From a virus: a stretch of 20,248 nucleotides of DNA. The translations under genes and the position numbers were made by a program. The stretch lies in the IMG/VR virus record IMGVR_UViG_3300031825_000078, positions 1 to 20,248 of that record. One strand, written 5' to 3'. Shown piece by piece: positions 12,048 through 19,325 of this stretch (its first letter is position 1; each line of letters starts with the position of its first letter). Under the pieces are notes generated by a model. That model was not told the DNA's origin. It saw only the letters and a program-made list of their open reading frames with translations, and did no database searches.

Positions 12048-12169
12048 CGCTGGCAGAAATGGCTCCAGCCATTACGGCGGTCGTCGTCACTGGCGGCCTC
12101 TACCTTTATCTGTGGAACGAGCGGCGCAAGGCGCGGAACAGCCACCGGCCTATTCACCCCGCTGAATGA
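12044..12169 (+). CDS. Tiny single-span membrane protein (41 aa)
   Basis: A 41-codon gene from ATG 12044 to TGA 12167-12169 reads MTLAEMAPAITAVVVTGGLY and then LYLWNERRKARNSHRP. It has one hydrophobic segment at about 7-24 followed by a basic tail, which predicts an outside N-terminus and cytoplasmic C-terminus. ATG overlaps the stop of the two-span gene as ATGA, and this coupling is the main evidence that it is real. It ends 15 bases before the convergent tail gene D. Function is unknown; it probably works with the two-span protein in the membrane. Confidence 0.6.
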   Translation: MTLAEMAPAITAVVVTGGLYLYLWNERRKARNSHRPIHPAE

Positions 12170-12194
12170 GCGCATTGCTGACCGTCAGGGCGCT
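12169..12194. terminator. Possible bidirectional hairpin between convergent genes
   Basis: AGCGC (12169-12173) pairs with GCGCT (12190-12194), and CTGAC/GTCAG lies between them. The site is where the rightward membrane genes meet the leftward late tail operon. No T-run is present on either side, so termination would be weak or factor-dependent. Confidence 0.3.
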
Positions 12195-13195
12195 GTCTCC
12201 ATTTTCAAATCCGTGGTGAAGCCGCCTGCTTTGTCGAGCCGGTGCGTCACCTCCGAAATCAGCCATGTGGTCGCGTCGATCTCATCCTTATAGCCGCTGA
12301 CCTTCGCGCGGGCTTCGGGAATGGCGTCGGCGCGGCCAAGAGCCAGCTTCATGTCCAGCGTGGCCGGGGCGCGCTTGAGACGGTCCCGTTCCGCGACAGC
12401 GGCGCGCTTCGCGGATGCCTCATCAGGATAGACCTTCCGCAGCTTTTTCGCGCCGTCTTCCTTGCCCACGGTGAAGGTTTTGCGCTTCGCGCCCTTCTTG
12501 TCATGCCAGCTGGCCGTGACGCCTTCCTGACCGTCCCGCTTCTGCCGCTGCCAGTTGTGGCGGTCGCCATCGGTGCGGCGAATCGTCAGGGTCGGCATGG
12601 CCTTGCCGCTGGTCGTGGTGCCTGCGCCCTTTCGCGCGAAGATCAAATGCTTGTCCTTGATCGTCGCCACCGCGTCATTCTCGCGGCCAAGGCGGCGCAG
12701 GAAGGCGATGTCGCTTTCCCGGCTCTGGCTGATCGATGGGAGCGCGATCGAGGACAGGTCCGACGCAATTTTCAGGGTCAGGCCATTCCGGCCAGCGACG
12801 TCTTTCAGCACCGCGCCCAGCGTCGTGTTCTTCCAGCTCTGCTCGCGGCGGTTGCGGATCTGGCTGGTGAAGTCGGCGGCCCGCGCCTTTATCGTGATCT
12901 GATCGGGCGGGCCGCTGTGCGAGACATCGTCCACCTTGAAACTGCCCTTGTCGATCAGCCCGGCGGTCACGTCGCGGCCCTGTTTCCAGCCCAGCTGCAC
13001 TTTCAGCACCGCGCCTTCCTTCGGGATCCCCAACATGCCGTCGGTATCGTTCAGCACAATGTCCAGCTGATCGGCTTCGTCGCCGCGCTTTTCCGACAGG
13101 GAGAGGGAGACGAGGCGCGGGCGCAGCCGGTCCGATAGATCCGTGCCGTCCAGCGTCACGCGCCAGTCCGCGATATTGTTGATCTTCTCGCTCAT
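12185..13195 (-). CDS. D: P2 gpD-like tail protein (late control D)
   Basis: The 336-residue protein matches the phage late-control gene D family, which forms the tail hub at the end of the tube. Seen are the N-terminal DWRVTLDGTDLSDRLRPRLV, the block KRGDEADQLDIVLNDTDG, and GWKQGRDVTAGLIDKGSFKV. The middle has the SRESDIAFLRRLGRENDAVA signature typical of this family. It is somewhat shorter than P2 gpD (387). The start overlaps the stop of gene U as ATGA. It is the last tail gene, as in P2, but ogr does not follow. Confidence 0.92.
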   Translation of the reverse strand: MSEKINNIADWRVTLDGTDLSDRLRPRLVSLSLSEKRGDEADQLDIVLNDTDGMLGIPKEGAVLKVQLGWKQGRDVTAGLIDKGSFKVDDVSHSGPPDQITIKARAADFTSQIRNRREQSWKNTTLGAVLKDVAGRNGLTLKIASDLSSIALPSISQSRESDIAFLRRLGRENDAVATIKDKHLIFARKGAGTTTSGKAMPTLTIRRTDGDRHNWQRQKRDGQEGVTASWHDKKGAKRKTFTVGKEDGAKKLRKVYPDEASAKRAAVAERDRLKRAPATLDMKLALGRADAIPEARAKVSGYKDEIDATTWLISEVTHRLDKAGGFTTDLKMETAP

Positions 13196-13605
13196 GCCGA
13201 TGCCTGGGCATTATTGGCCGCCGCCGGATCATCCACGCGCAGCAGGTCTATGCCGAAGTCGATGCGACGGGCGCGGCCATCGGACATCATGAAGGCATGC
13301 CGCTCATCAAGCGCGGTAATGACGAAATTGCCATAGACGGTCCCGCTGCCATCGACCAGCGGCAGCGCCTCGCCATCGTCCGCCATGGTGCGCAGATCAT
13401 CGAGCGAAACGCGCCCGTCCGCGATCTCCGCATAGACCGCGCCTGACAGGCTGATCGTTTCATCGCCGGGGCCGACATATTGCGTCGCGTCCCGCGCGCC
13501 GATGCGCGGGCTTTTCGCATGTTGCCAGTCCGTTTTCCGCTGCATCTCATCATAGGCCAGCGTCCCGATCTCGAACAGGAACATGCCCAGAGCCATCAAG
13601 TGCAT
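13192..13605 (-). CDS. U: P2 gpU-like tail protein
   Basis: The 137-residue product starts MHLMALGMFLFEIGTLAYDE and has KTDWQHAKSPRIGARDATQY, both typical of the gpU family that caps the head-proximal end of the contractile tail and fixes tube length. The conserved GPGDETISLSGAVY region and the C-terminal RIDFGIDLLRVDD also fit. ATG 13605 has AGGGGGAC at a suitable distance. It lies 14 bases after the tape-measure gene and overlaps gene D, the same order as P2 (T, U, D). Confidence 0.9.
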   Translation of the reverse strand: MHLMALGMFLFEIGTLAYDEMQRKTDWQHAKSPRIGARDATQYVGPGDETISLSGAVYAEIADGRVSLDDLRTMADDGEALPLVDGSGTVYGNFVITALDERHAFMMSDGRARRIDFGIDLLRVDDPAAANNAQASA

Positions 13606-13619
13606 CTTACGTCCCCCTG

Positions 13620-16100
13620 TCAGTCGTCGCCAAAGCCGCGCCCGCGCCGCTCGCGCTCGATCTGCTCGATCGCTTCGCGGACCTGTTCGGCAATGTCCTG
13701 CGCGTTCCCGCCATTGGCGTTGATGGTGATATTGTAGGTCGCCTGCTGGACTGGCGCGGATGCCGCCCCCGCCGCACCCGATGCGCTGCCGGGGACTTGA
13801 GCAGCCAAGGGTGAGGCCGTGGCAATCGCCATGCCCCCCGCGCCCACCGCTAGCGCGCGGGTCATCTGGCCCGACAGATCGGTGATGCGCGCGAGCGGGC
13901 CGGATGCGTTGGCGGCAATCCCCTGATCCAGACCGGCCATGACATGGCCGCCGATTTGAGCAAAAACACGACTTGGCGAGTGAATGTCGAGGATCTTCTT
14001 AACCCAATCGGGTAACGACCTAGCCGCACTGACAATGGTATCCTTGAGCGCGCCGAGCCGCCCGGTAATGCCGTTGATCAGCCCTTGGATCATGTAGCTG
14101 CCTATCTGAGACAGTCGGGCAGGCACGGAAAAGCCGAGCCAGTTCAGCAGCGCGGCGATGCCGCCATAGAGCAGGCCCATGGGCGAGAAATTGACAAGGA
14201 ATGCGGTGATTCCAGCGATGCCGCCCGAAAAATAGCCGGTGATCTCCGCCCATACGCCGCCCAGCCAAGCGGAGATTGCGCCCCATTTGGAGTAGATCAG
14301 ATAGGCCCCTGCCGCCAAAGCGCCGATGCCGATGACGACGCCCGCAGCAATGCCGATCAGCGGCAGCAAGCCGATGCCGAGCAGGGTCGCCGCAGCAGAT
14401 AGCGCGGCGAACGGCGCAACAAGAGCGGCCAGCACAATAGCGCCGCCGCCCACGACGATGAACAGCGCGGCCAAAACCCCGGCAGCGACGGCGGCGGCCC
14501 GCGTCAGGTTCGGGTGACGCTTCGCCACGGCGGCTATGCTTGCGCCCCATTTCGAGAAGCGATCTGAGATAGATCCAACCATCGGCAGCAGTTGGTCGCC
14601 GACGGTCAGGGCCAGATCCTTCGCTTGGATCTGCAAACGCTTCACCTTCTCGGCGTCATCGCCCATGCGATCGGCAAAATCTTTGTTTACCGTGCCGCTG
14701 GCGCTCAAGGCTTCCGTTCGGATCGACTGATATTCTTTCATATTCGCCATCAGCGGGCGCAGAGCCTGCTGGACCTGCATGTCACCGAACAGGCTGGAGA
14801 GTTTGGCCTGATCGCCGCCAGTGGCCTGCTGGGTCAGGCGCACGATTTCCTCGATCGGGCTGCGCCCTTCCTTGGCCGCCTTCTTCATCGCAGCAGGGAC
14901 GTCGATACCGAATTTCTTGAAATTCTTGGCCGTGTCGCCCGCATTGATCTTTGACAGGAGATTGTTGAGGTTGTTCGCGGCCTCTTCGGCGCTGCCTGCG
15001 CCCTTCCGGGTGATTTGAAGCGCCGCCGTCAAGTCGCCAACCGCCTGCAAGCCGGTCGATCCCAAGCCCTGCATATTCGCGGTCAGCGTGGGGAAACTCT
15101 TGGACATATCCCTGAGTTCGAAAGCCCCACGCTTTCCGCCCGCAGCCATAATATCGAGAGCGCGACTTGCCTGTTCGAAAGGCACCTTCAGGTTGTCCGT
15201 TACGGCCCAAGACGTCGCGCTGAGATCTTCGATTTCCGCTTTATATGCCGTGGCCGCCTTCCCGATGCCTCCCAGCATCCCTTTGGCCTGCGACGCCGAC
15301 GCGCCAAAGCCGGTCAGAATATCCATGCCCTTCTGGAGATTGTCGGGCAGCTGGTTGGAATCGAGCGCCATCTTGCGCAGTTCGAGGCCCATCAGGCGGC
15401 CCGCCTCGCGGCTCTGGTTCACCTTCTGGTTGATGTCGGTCATGACCGACTGGAATTCCATGGAGCCTTCCACGGCGACCGTCAGCGGGGCCGCGATTGC
15501 CATTCCGGTGCCGATCGACGCCATGCCGCCCGCCGCGAGGCCCGTTGCCGTGCCCTGCAATTGCGAGAATTTGCCCTGCGCCTCCGAAAAGCGCCGCGCC
15601 CGATCCGTCACTTGCTGGAGCCGCCGCTCCTGCGCGCGCAGATGATCGGTGGTTTCCGCCACTTCCGACCGCAGCCGCCGTTCCCCGGCGACAAGATCCC
15701 GCGTCGAGACGCCCGCAGCCGAGAGACGGCCCCTCAGTTCCTGCAATCGGGCGGACTGCTGCTGATGCTGGGTCGAGAGGTTCGCCGATTCCCGGCGTGC
15801 CCGCTCAAATTCGGTGCGCAGCTTCTTCGTCGGATTTTCCGTCTGCGCCAGTTCCCGGCCCAAGCGCGCGGTCCGCGCCTGCGCTTCCGCCATTTTCCGC
15901 TCAGTTTCGGATAGGCCGGTTTTCATCTGACGGAAATCGCCGATGGACGCCTGCGCCGCCTCCAGATCCTTGAGCCGGTCGCGGGTCGCTTTCAGTGCCT
16001 GGGCGAGCCGCCCGCTACCGGCGGCAGCTTCGCGCATCGGGCGGGTCAGCCGGTCCGCACCTTCCATCAGCACGCGAATTCGAAGGTTTCTGTCGGACAT
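13620..16100 (-). CDS. T: Tail tape measure protein (P2 gpT-like)
   Basis: At 826 residues this is close to P2 gpT (815). Residues about 30-180 form a long coiled coil with many Arg, Glu and Gln (ARLQELRGRLSAAG and similar). A TP901/T-type conserved core follows: MEFQSVMTDINQKV, GFGASASQAKGMLGGIGKAA and LTAALQITRKGAGSAEEAAN. A strongly hydrophobic stretch at about 534-603 (VAAGVLAALFIVVGGGAIVL) would form several spans and may insert into the host membrane during DNA injection. The C-terminus is Ala/Gly-rich and ends in EREERRG-like basic residues. Start ATG 16100 overlaps the stop of E' as TGATG. It sets tail length and is assembled inside the tube. Confidence 0.93.
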   Translation of the reverse strand: MSDRNLRIRVLMEGADRLTRPMREAAAGSGRLAQALKATRDRLKDLEAAQASIGDFRQMKTGLSETERKMAEAQARTARLGRELAQTENPTKKLRTEFERARRESANLSTQHQQQSARLQELRGRLSAAGVSTRDLVAGERRLRSEVAETTDHLRAQERRLQQVTDRARRFSEAQGKFSQLQGTATGLAAGGMASIGTGMAIAAPLTVAVEGSMEFQSVMTDINQKVNQSREAGRLMGLELRKMALDSNQLPDNLQKGMDILTGFGASASQAKGMLGGIGKAATAYKAEIEDLSATSWAVTDNLKVPFEQASRALDIMAAGGKRGAFELRDMSKSFPTLTANMQGLGSTGLQAVGDLTAALQITRKGAGSAEEAANNLNNLLSKINAGDTAKNFKKFGIDVPAAMKKAAKEGRSPIEEIVRLTQQATGGDQAKLSSLFGDMQVQQALRPLMANMKEYQSIRTEALSASGTVNKDFADRMGDDAEKVKRLQIQAKDLALTVGDQLLPMVGSISDRFSKWGASIAAVAKRHPNLTRAAAVAAGVLAALFIVVGGGAIVLAALVAPFAALSAAATLLGIGLLPLIGIAAGVVIGIGALAAGAYLIYSKWGAISAWLGGVWAEITGYFSGGIAGITAFLVNFSPMGLLYGGIAALLNWLGFSVPARLSQIGSYMIQGLINGITGRLGALKDTIVSAARSLPDWVKKILDIHSPSRVFAQIGGHVMAGLDQGIAANASGPLARITDLSGQMTRALAVGAGGMAIATASPLAAQVPGSASGAAGAASAPVQQATYNITINANGGNAQDIAEQVREAIEQIERERRGRGFGDD

Positions 16101-16240
16101 CAGCGTTTCCTGCGTTTTCCGGTGCTTTCAGGGGGACGGGAGCGCAATTCGGCCAGCACCCGCCAAGCCATCAATTCAGCAAGGGTCATGCTGTCCATGG
16201 CGGGTGGCGGCCAGTGGAACACGACCGCCAGATCCGCCAT
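16100..16240 (-). CDS. E': P2 GpE'-like tail protein, frameshift extension region (46 aa)
   Basis: The frame encodes MADLAVVFHWPPPAMDSMTL and then AELMAWRVLAEL, the signature of the GpE family (PF06528): a hydrophobic VFHWPP block and a short helix. In P2 this region is reached by a -1 ribosomal frameshift at the end of gene E. The same is possible here: the frame is open upstream to the T6G site at 16297-16291. A separate start at ATG 16240, inside the E/T gap, is also possible and has GAGGAA close in front. It acts in tail assembly, probably as chaperone for the tape measure. Confidence 0.85.
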   Translation of the reverse strand: MADLAVVFHWPPPAMDSMTLAELMAWRVLAELRSRPPESTGKRRKR

Positions 16241-16551
16241 GACTTCCTCTACCCGTTCGGGGAGAGAGCCGCTTTGGCGGCCTTCGGCAGCAAAAAATCC
16301 ATGACCTCGCTGCCCAGCTGGATCAGGTCGGACGGATCGAGTGCCGCGACTTCCGGCTTGGTGAGCGGCGGAATCGTGATGCGCGGCAGCAGGGTTTCCA
16401 GCGCGCCATAATCGAGATTGAGCAGCGCCGAGAGCGACAGGCCGCGCAATTCGCCGCCATGGGGCTTGCGGACCTGCACGGTGTCGATGGTCTGCTCGCC
16501 GCGCGCGATCGGCGCGTCGAGGGCAACAGAGCGGAGTTCGGCTTCGTTCAT
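16100..16551 (-). CDS. E+E': E-E' fusion made by -1 frameshift
   Basis: Ribosomes that read gene E from 16551 and slip one base back at TTTTTTG (16297-16291) continue as AAEGRQSGSLPERVEEV into the E' frame. They would make a protein of about 150 residues (87 codons of E, then 63), close to the P2 E+E' product of 142. Similar fusions of two tail-assembly chaperones are common in long-tailed phages, where the ratio of short to long form matters for tape-measure folding. The slippery heptamer is the same as in P2. The slip itself is inferred, not shown. Confidence 0.8.
16249..16551 (-). CDS. E: P2 gpE-like tail assembly chaperone
   Basis: The 100-residue protein has the form of the phage tail assembly family: a polar start, the block VRKPHGGELRGLSLSALLNL, then LLPRITIPPLTKPEVAALDP and a final helix DLIQLGSEVMDF. 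These features match P2 gpE (91 residues) and Mu gp41-like proteins. ATG 16551 has GGAAACGATC upstream; a TTG four codons earlier is less likely. The last part of the gene contains the slippery sequence that lets ribosomes enter the E' frame. It lies between the tube protein and the tape measure, the usual place for tail assembly chaperones. Confidence 0.88.
   Translation of the reverse strand: MNEAELRSVALDAPIARGEQTIDTVQVRKPHGGELRGLSLSALLNLDYGALETLLPRITIPPLTKPEVAALDPSDLIQLGSEVMDFLLPKAAKAALSPNG
16291..16297 (-). promoter_or_regulatory. T6G slippery site for -1 ribosomal frameshift
   Basis: The minus strand reads GAT TTT TTG in the E frame, giving the heptamer T TTT TTG. A slip by one base yields TTT TTT GCT, which is open as FFAAEGRQSG into E'. 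P2 and many relatives use exactly T6G at this place. No strong downstream stem was identified by eye. Confidence 0.82.
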
Positions 16552-16582
16552 GATCGTTTCCAAAGGTCAAAGGGAGATAGGG

Positions 16583-16606
16583 CGGCCCGGCGGTAAGGCC
16601 GGGCCG
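16583..16606 (-). promoter_or_regulatory. Strong hairpin between tube gene FII and gene E
   Basis: CGGCCCGGC (16583-16591) and GCCGGGCCG (16598-16606) form a 9-base stem with a 6-base loop in the 62-base gap. Only a weak pyrimidine run follows on the minus strand. It could be a partial terminator or an RNA-stabilising end that keeps tube and sheath mRNA more abundant than the downstream chaperone and tape-measure mRNA. Confidence 0.5.
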
Positions 16607-16613
16607 GTTGAGA

Positions 16614-17126
16614 TCAGAACATGCCGATCGAGGAGCGAAGTTCGGCGCTGCGGTCCACGCCGCCCACGATCTCGACCATGTTGATCGGGTCGATCTCGAT
16701 TTCCGTGCGCCCGTTCCAGACCAGCTTATAATAGGCCAGTGCCATGGTGATCTTCGATTCCCCGACCTCGCCCACTTCTTGATCGCCCATTTCGATCTCG
16801 GAATAGCGACCGCGCACGATGACCTCGATCGTATCGACCGCGCTGCTGTCATCCGACTGGTAGGAGCCGGAAAAGCGGAGATAGACGCCGTCCACGGTGG
16901 GCGTGCCCCACTGGCGCAGGACGTCGCGGACCGGACCGCCGAAGGTGGCAGTCAGTTCCATCGCCTCCATGCCCATGTCGATCTGGACCGGGCCGCCCAT
17001 GCCGCCGCCGCGATATTCCTCCATCTTGCGGGTCAGGGTCGGAAGGGTGACGGTCTTGGCCTCGCCGCCATAGGCGAAGCCTTCGTTAAAGAAATTCATG
17101 TTCTTGAGGATGCGGGGCAGTCCCAT
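16614..17126 (-). CDS. FII: Major tail tube protein (P2 FII-like)
   Basis: The 170-residue protein matches the P2 FII family (172 residues in P2): start LPRILKNMNFFNEGFAYGGE, then LTRKMEEYRGGGMGGPVQID and the end ALAYYKLVWNGRTEIEIDPI. It forms the stacked rings of the inner tail tube. ATG 17126 follows AGGAGCC at a good distance. It lies 39 bases behind the sheath gene, as in P2. Confidence 0.94.
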   Translation of the reverse strand: MGLPRILKNMNFFNEGFAYGGEAKTVTLPTLTRKMEEYRGGGMGGPVQIDMGMEAMELTATFGGPVRDVLRQWGTPTVDGVYLRFSGSYQSDDSSAVDTIEVIVRGRYSEIEMGDQEVGEVGESKITMALAYYKLVWNGRTEIEIDPINMVEIVGGVDRSAELRSSIGMF

Positions 17127-17165
17127 CGCTGGCTCCTATGTGATGAAGGGATGAAGGGGGCGGGA

Positions 17166-18341
17166 TCAGGCCGTTTCGGCCAGCTGGCTCGCGAAGTCCG
17201 CGAGATAGCTGTCCGTGATGCGCTGGTTGAAACCCAGATCTTCCAGCGGCGGCGGCACGGTGTAATCATAGTCGATGCGCAGCTTGCCCGCCTTGAGGCT
17301 GGCGAGGCTGTTGTTCGCTTCATCGAACCTTGCATTGAAGCCGAGGACGATGCCCTGCGCCTTCAACTGGCGGCCAAAGCCGTTGATTGTTTCGATGATG
17401 TCTTTCGCCAGCGCCGGGGTCAGGGGCTTGTCGATGGCCCAAAGCATCCCGTTGACCACGGTGTCGGCCAGCAGCTGCGCGACGCGCGTGGTGCTTTCGA
17501 AGGCGAACAGGCTTTCCGCCTCCGCCGTGGTCCGGTTGCCCCAGAAGCGATAGCCGGTGTCGGTGCGGACCAGTGCGGTCACTTCCGCCGCATTGAGCAG
17601 CCCCGCTTCGCTCCCCGCATCCTCAATATCCCAATGAATATCTTTGGTGAGGCCGACGACGCCCTGCACCGCGATATTGGACAGGGTCTTGTGAGGCCCA
17701 ACGGTTTCATCGATCAGCGCGCGCATACCCATGGCGCGGGCGGCGGCGTAGCTGGTAACATTGGCGCTGGTAGCCGTATCCCATGCAAGGAAGTCGGGCA
17801 TCAGCAGCATGAGTTCGCGGGCGCTGAAATTGGCGCGATACAGCGTCGCGGCGGCAACGGTTTCGCCGATCGCACGGGCGTAGGCAAAGCCGCGCAGCTT
17901 CTGCGCCACGACAGCCAGCGCCGCCGTTACCGCCTGCGTTTCAAGACCCGGCGTGCCGAGGATCTTCGGCTTGACGCCCAGCTGCGCCTGCGCGGCCAGC
18001 AGCGCCTGCATCCCGGTCTTCTGGCCCGTCCCGTCCGTGGTGCCGATAACATTGGTGGCGGTTTCGGCAGCATCCTCGCCTTCCGCGATGCGGACGACGA
18101 CAATGACGGGACGGGTCTGATCAGCGATGGCGCGCAGGGACTTGGCCAGCGTGCCCATTACGCCCGCCTTGCCGATGGCAGCTTCCACGTCCGTTACCAG
18201 CGCAGGGCGATTGAGCGGGAAGACGTCGGCGTCAGCATCCGACGCGGTGGCGACCAAGCCGATGATCGCGGTGGAAACAGCGGTCAGCGTGCGTGCGCCT
18301 TCGCTGATCTCGGTAACGGTGATACCATGCTTAAAAGGCAT
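17166..18341 (-). CDS. FI: Tail sheath protein (P2 FI-like)
   Basis: The 391-residue protein is close in length to P2 FI (396) and carries its signatures: HGITVTEISEGARTLTAVST at the N-terminus, PDFLAWDTATSANVTSYAAA in the middle, HWDIEDAGSEAGLLNAAEVT and TDTGYRFWGNRTTAEA, and a C-terminal domain with GFNARFDEANNS. Subunits form the contractile outer sheath. AAGGAGCC precedes ATG 18341. In P2, genes J, I, H and G and others lie between W and FI; here W ends only 15 bases upstream. Confidence 0.95.
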   Translation of the reverse strand: MPFKHGITVTEISEGARTLTAVSTAIIGLVATASDADADVFPLNRPALVTDVEAAIGKAGVMGTLAKSLRAIADQTRPVIVVVRIAEGEDAAETATNVIGTTDGTGQKTGMQALLAAQAQLGVKPKILGTPGLETQAVTAALAVVAQKLRGFAYARAIGETVAAATLYRANFSARELMLLMPDFLAWDTATSANVTSYAAARAMGMRALIDETVGPHKTLSNIAVQGVVGLTKDIHWDIEDAGSEAGLLNAAEVTALVRTDTGYRFWGNRTTAEAESLFAFESTTRVAQLLADTVVNGMLWAIDKPLTPALAKDIIETINGFGRQLKAQGIVLGFNARFDEANNSLASLKAGKLRIDYDYTVPPPLEDLGFNQRITDSYLADFASQLAETA

Positions 18342-18356
18342 GTCAGGCTCCTTGGG

Positions 18357-18707
18357 CTAGAGAGAGAGGGGCAGGACGAGGCGAGTGCGGGCGTTCGCGG
18401 CGGCGGTGTCGGTCCGGTCCGCGTCTAGGATGACGGTGGCGGCTCCAGGGCGATCTCCGGCGGCAAGGCCGACGCGGCGAAGGCGGATGCGATCTTCATT
18501 GCGCGAGCAGGCCACCGCCGTCGCGGCATAGAGGCGCAGGATGTTGGCTGGCGTCAGAGGCTGGTCGATCAGTTCGGGCAGCAGCGAGCCATATTCCCGG
18601 CGACCGGCGCGCGAACCGACGGGCGTGGACAGGATGTCCAGCACCGATTGCTTGATATGGGCGAGGCCGTCGAGCGTAGCGCCGGTGGTGCGTGCCATGC
18701 CCGCCAT
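18357..18707 (-). CDS. W: Baseplate protein gpW (gp25/lysozyme-like family)
   Basis: The 116-residue protein has the gpW/gp25 signature: HIKQSVLDILSTPVGSRAGR, then REYGSLLPELIDQPLTPANI. It equals P2 gpW (115) in length. In the baseplate it forms the wedge-to-hub link that starts sheath assembly. ATG 18707 overlaps the stop of gene V as TGATG; a second ATG three codons in is possible. It is followed directly by the sheath gene, unlike P2, where J follows. Confidence 0.92.
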   Translation of the reverse strand: MAGMARTTGATLDGLAHIKQSVLDILSTPVGSRAGRREYGSLLPELIDQPLTPANILRLYAATAVACSRNEDRIRLRRVGLAAGDRPGAATVILDADRTDTAAANARTRLVLPLSL

Positions 18708-19243
18708 CAGACAGGTGCCCCGGTCTGCGCGCCGCCAGCCTGCACGCCGCTGTGCCTATGTCCCTTGAGGCTTTTGCCGCCACCGATCACGTCCGTCGTG
18801 GCGGTCAGAGTGCCGCTAAGGTTGATGTCGCCGGTCCATGTGGTGCCGCCGGGGGCGTCAACCGTTGCCGTGCCTCCTGCGGGGAGCGTGATAGCGAGGG
18901 CGTGGGTGGCATGGTTGTAGCTGAACGACGCGCCATCGGGCATGTCGATCTGAATGACATCGGGATCATTGGACGGCGGTGGGTTGTCGTCGGAATAGAG
19001 GCCCAGAACGACCAGCCCGTTTTCCAGATCGCCTTCCGGGGCCAGCACGACGCACTGTTCCCCGACAGTGGGCGGCGACCAGTAGCGCATCCCGCCCGCG
19101 CGCTGGGCCACCCACGGCAGTTCGCCCGTGGTCAGGTCACCCAGCGTGACGGTGCAGGTGGCATTGGCATAATCGACGGTTGCGATCACGCCATACTGGA
19201 TCGCTTCACCGACCTGCTGTTCGGGATCTTGGGTCTTTGCCAT
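18707..19243 (-). CDS. V: Baseplate spike protein gpV
   Basis: The 178-residue protein begins with an OB-like domain (YGVIATVDYANATCTVTLGD, then LPWVAQRAGGMRYWSPPTVG and GEQCVVLAPEGDLENGLVVL). It continues into a repetitive beta part (NLSGTLTATTDVIGGGKSLK) and ends with a His-containing tip KGHRHSGVQAGG. This is the plan of P2 gpV (211), the trimeric membrane-piercing spike, whose tip binds iron by an HxH motif. HRH here fits that, although it is followed by a short tail. Start ATG 19243 keeps the conserved part; a longer frame from 19288 would begin in a strong hairpin. No good ribosome site is seen. Confidence 0.9.
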   Translation of the reverse strand: MAKTQDPEQQVGEAIQYGVIATVDYANATCTVTLGDLTTGELPWVAQRAGGMRYWSPPTVGEQCVVLAPEGDLENGLVVLGLYSDDNPPPSNDPDVIQIDMPDGASFSYNHATHALAITLPAGGTATVDAPGGTTWTGDINLSGTLTATTDVIGGGKSLKGHRHSGVQAGGAQTGAPV

Positions 19244-19280
19244 GCGCGGACCATGGCGTGCGCGATGCGCCGTTTCGCGT

Positions 19281-19316
19281 CCCTGCATTTGGACAGGTGG
19301 CTATCCAAATGCAGGG
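19281..19316. promoter_or_regulatory. Perfect 13-bp hairpin between the methylase gene and V
   Basis: CCCTGCATTTGGA (19281-19293) and TCCAAATGCAGGG (19304-19316) pair fully around a 10-base loop. No T-run follows on either strand, so it is not a textbook terminator. It lies ten bases after the methylase stop and 38 bases before the V start. It could separate the methylase gene from the tail operon, shield mRNA ends, or be a regulator site. Confidence 0.7.
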
Positions 19317-19325
19317 CGTTGCCGA

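Noticed and set aside
16608-18428. 606-codon open frame on the plus strand opposite FII and FI
   Set aside because: It mirrors codons of strongly recognised tail genes in GC-rich DNA, has no domain and no ribosome site, and runs against the operon.
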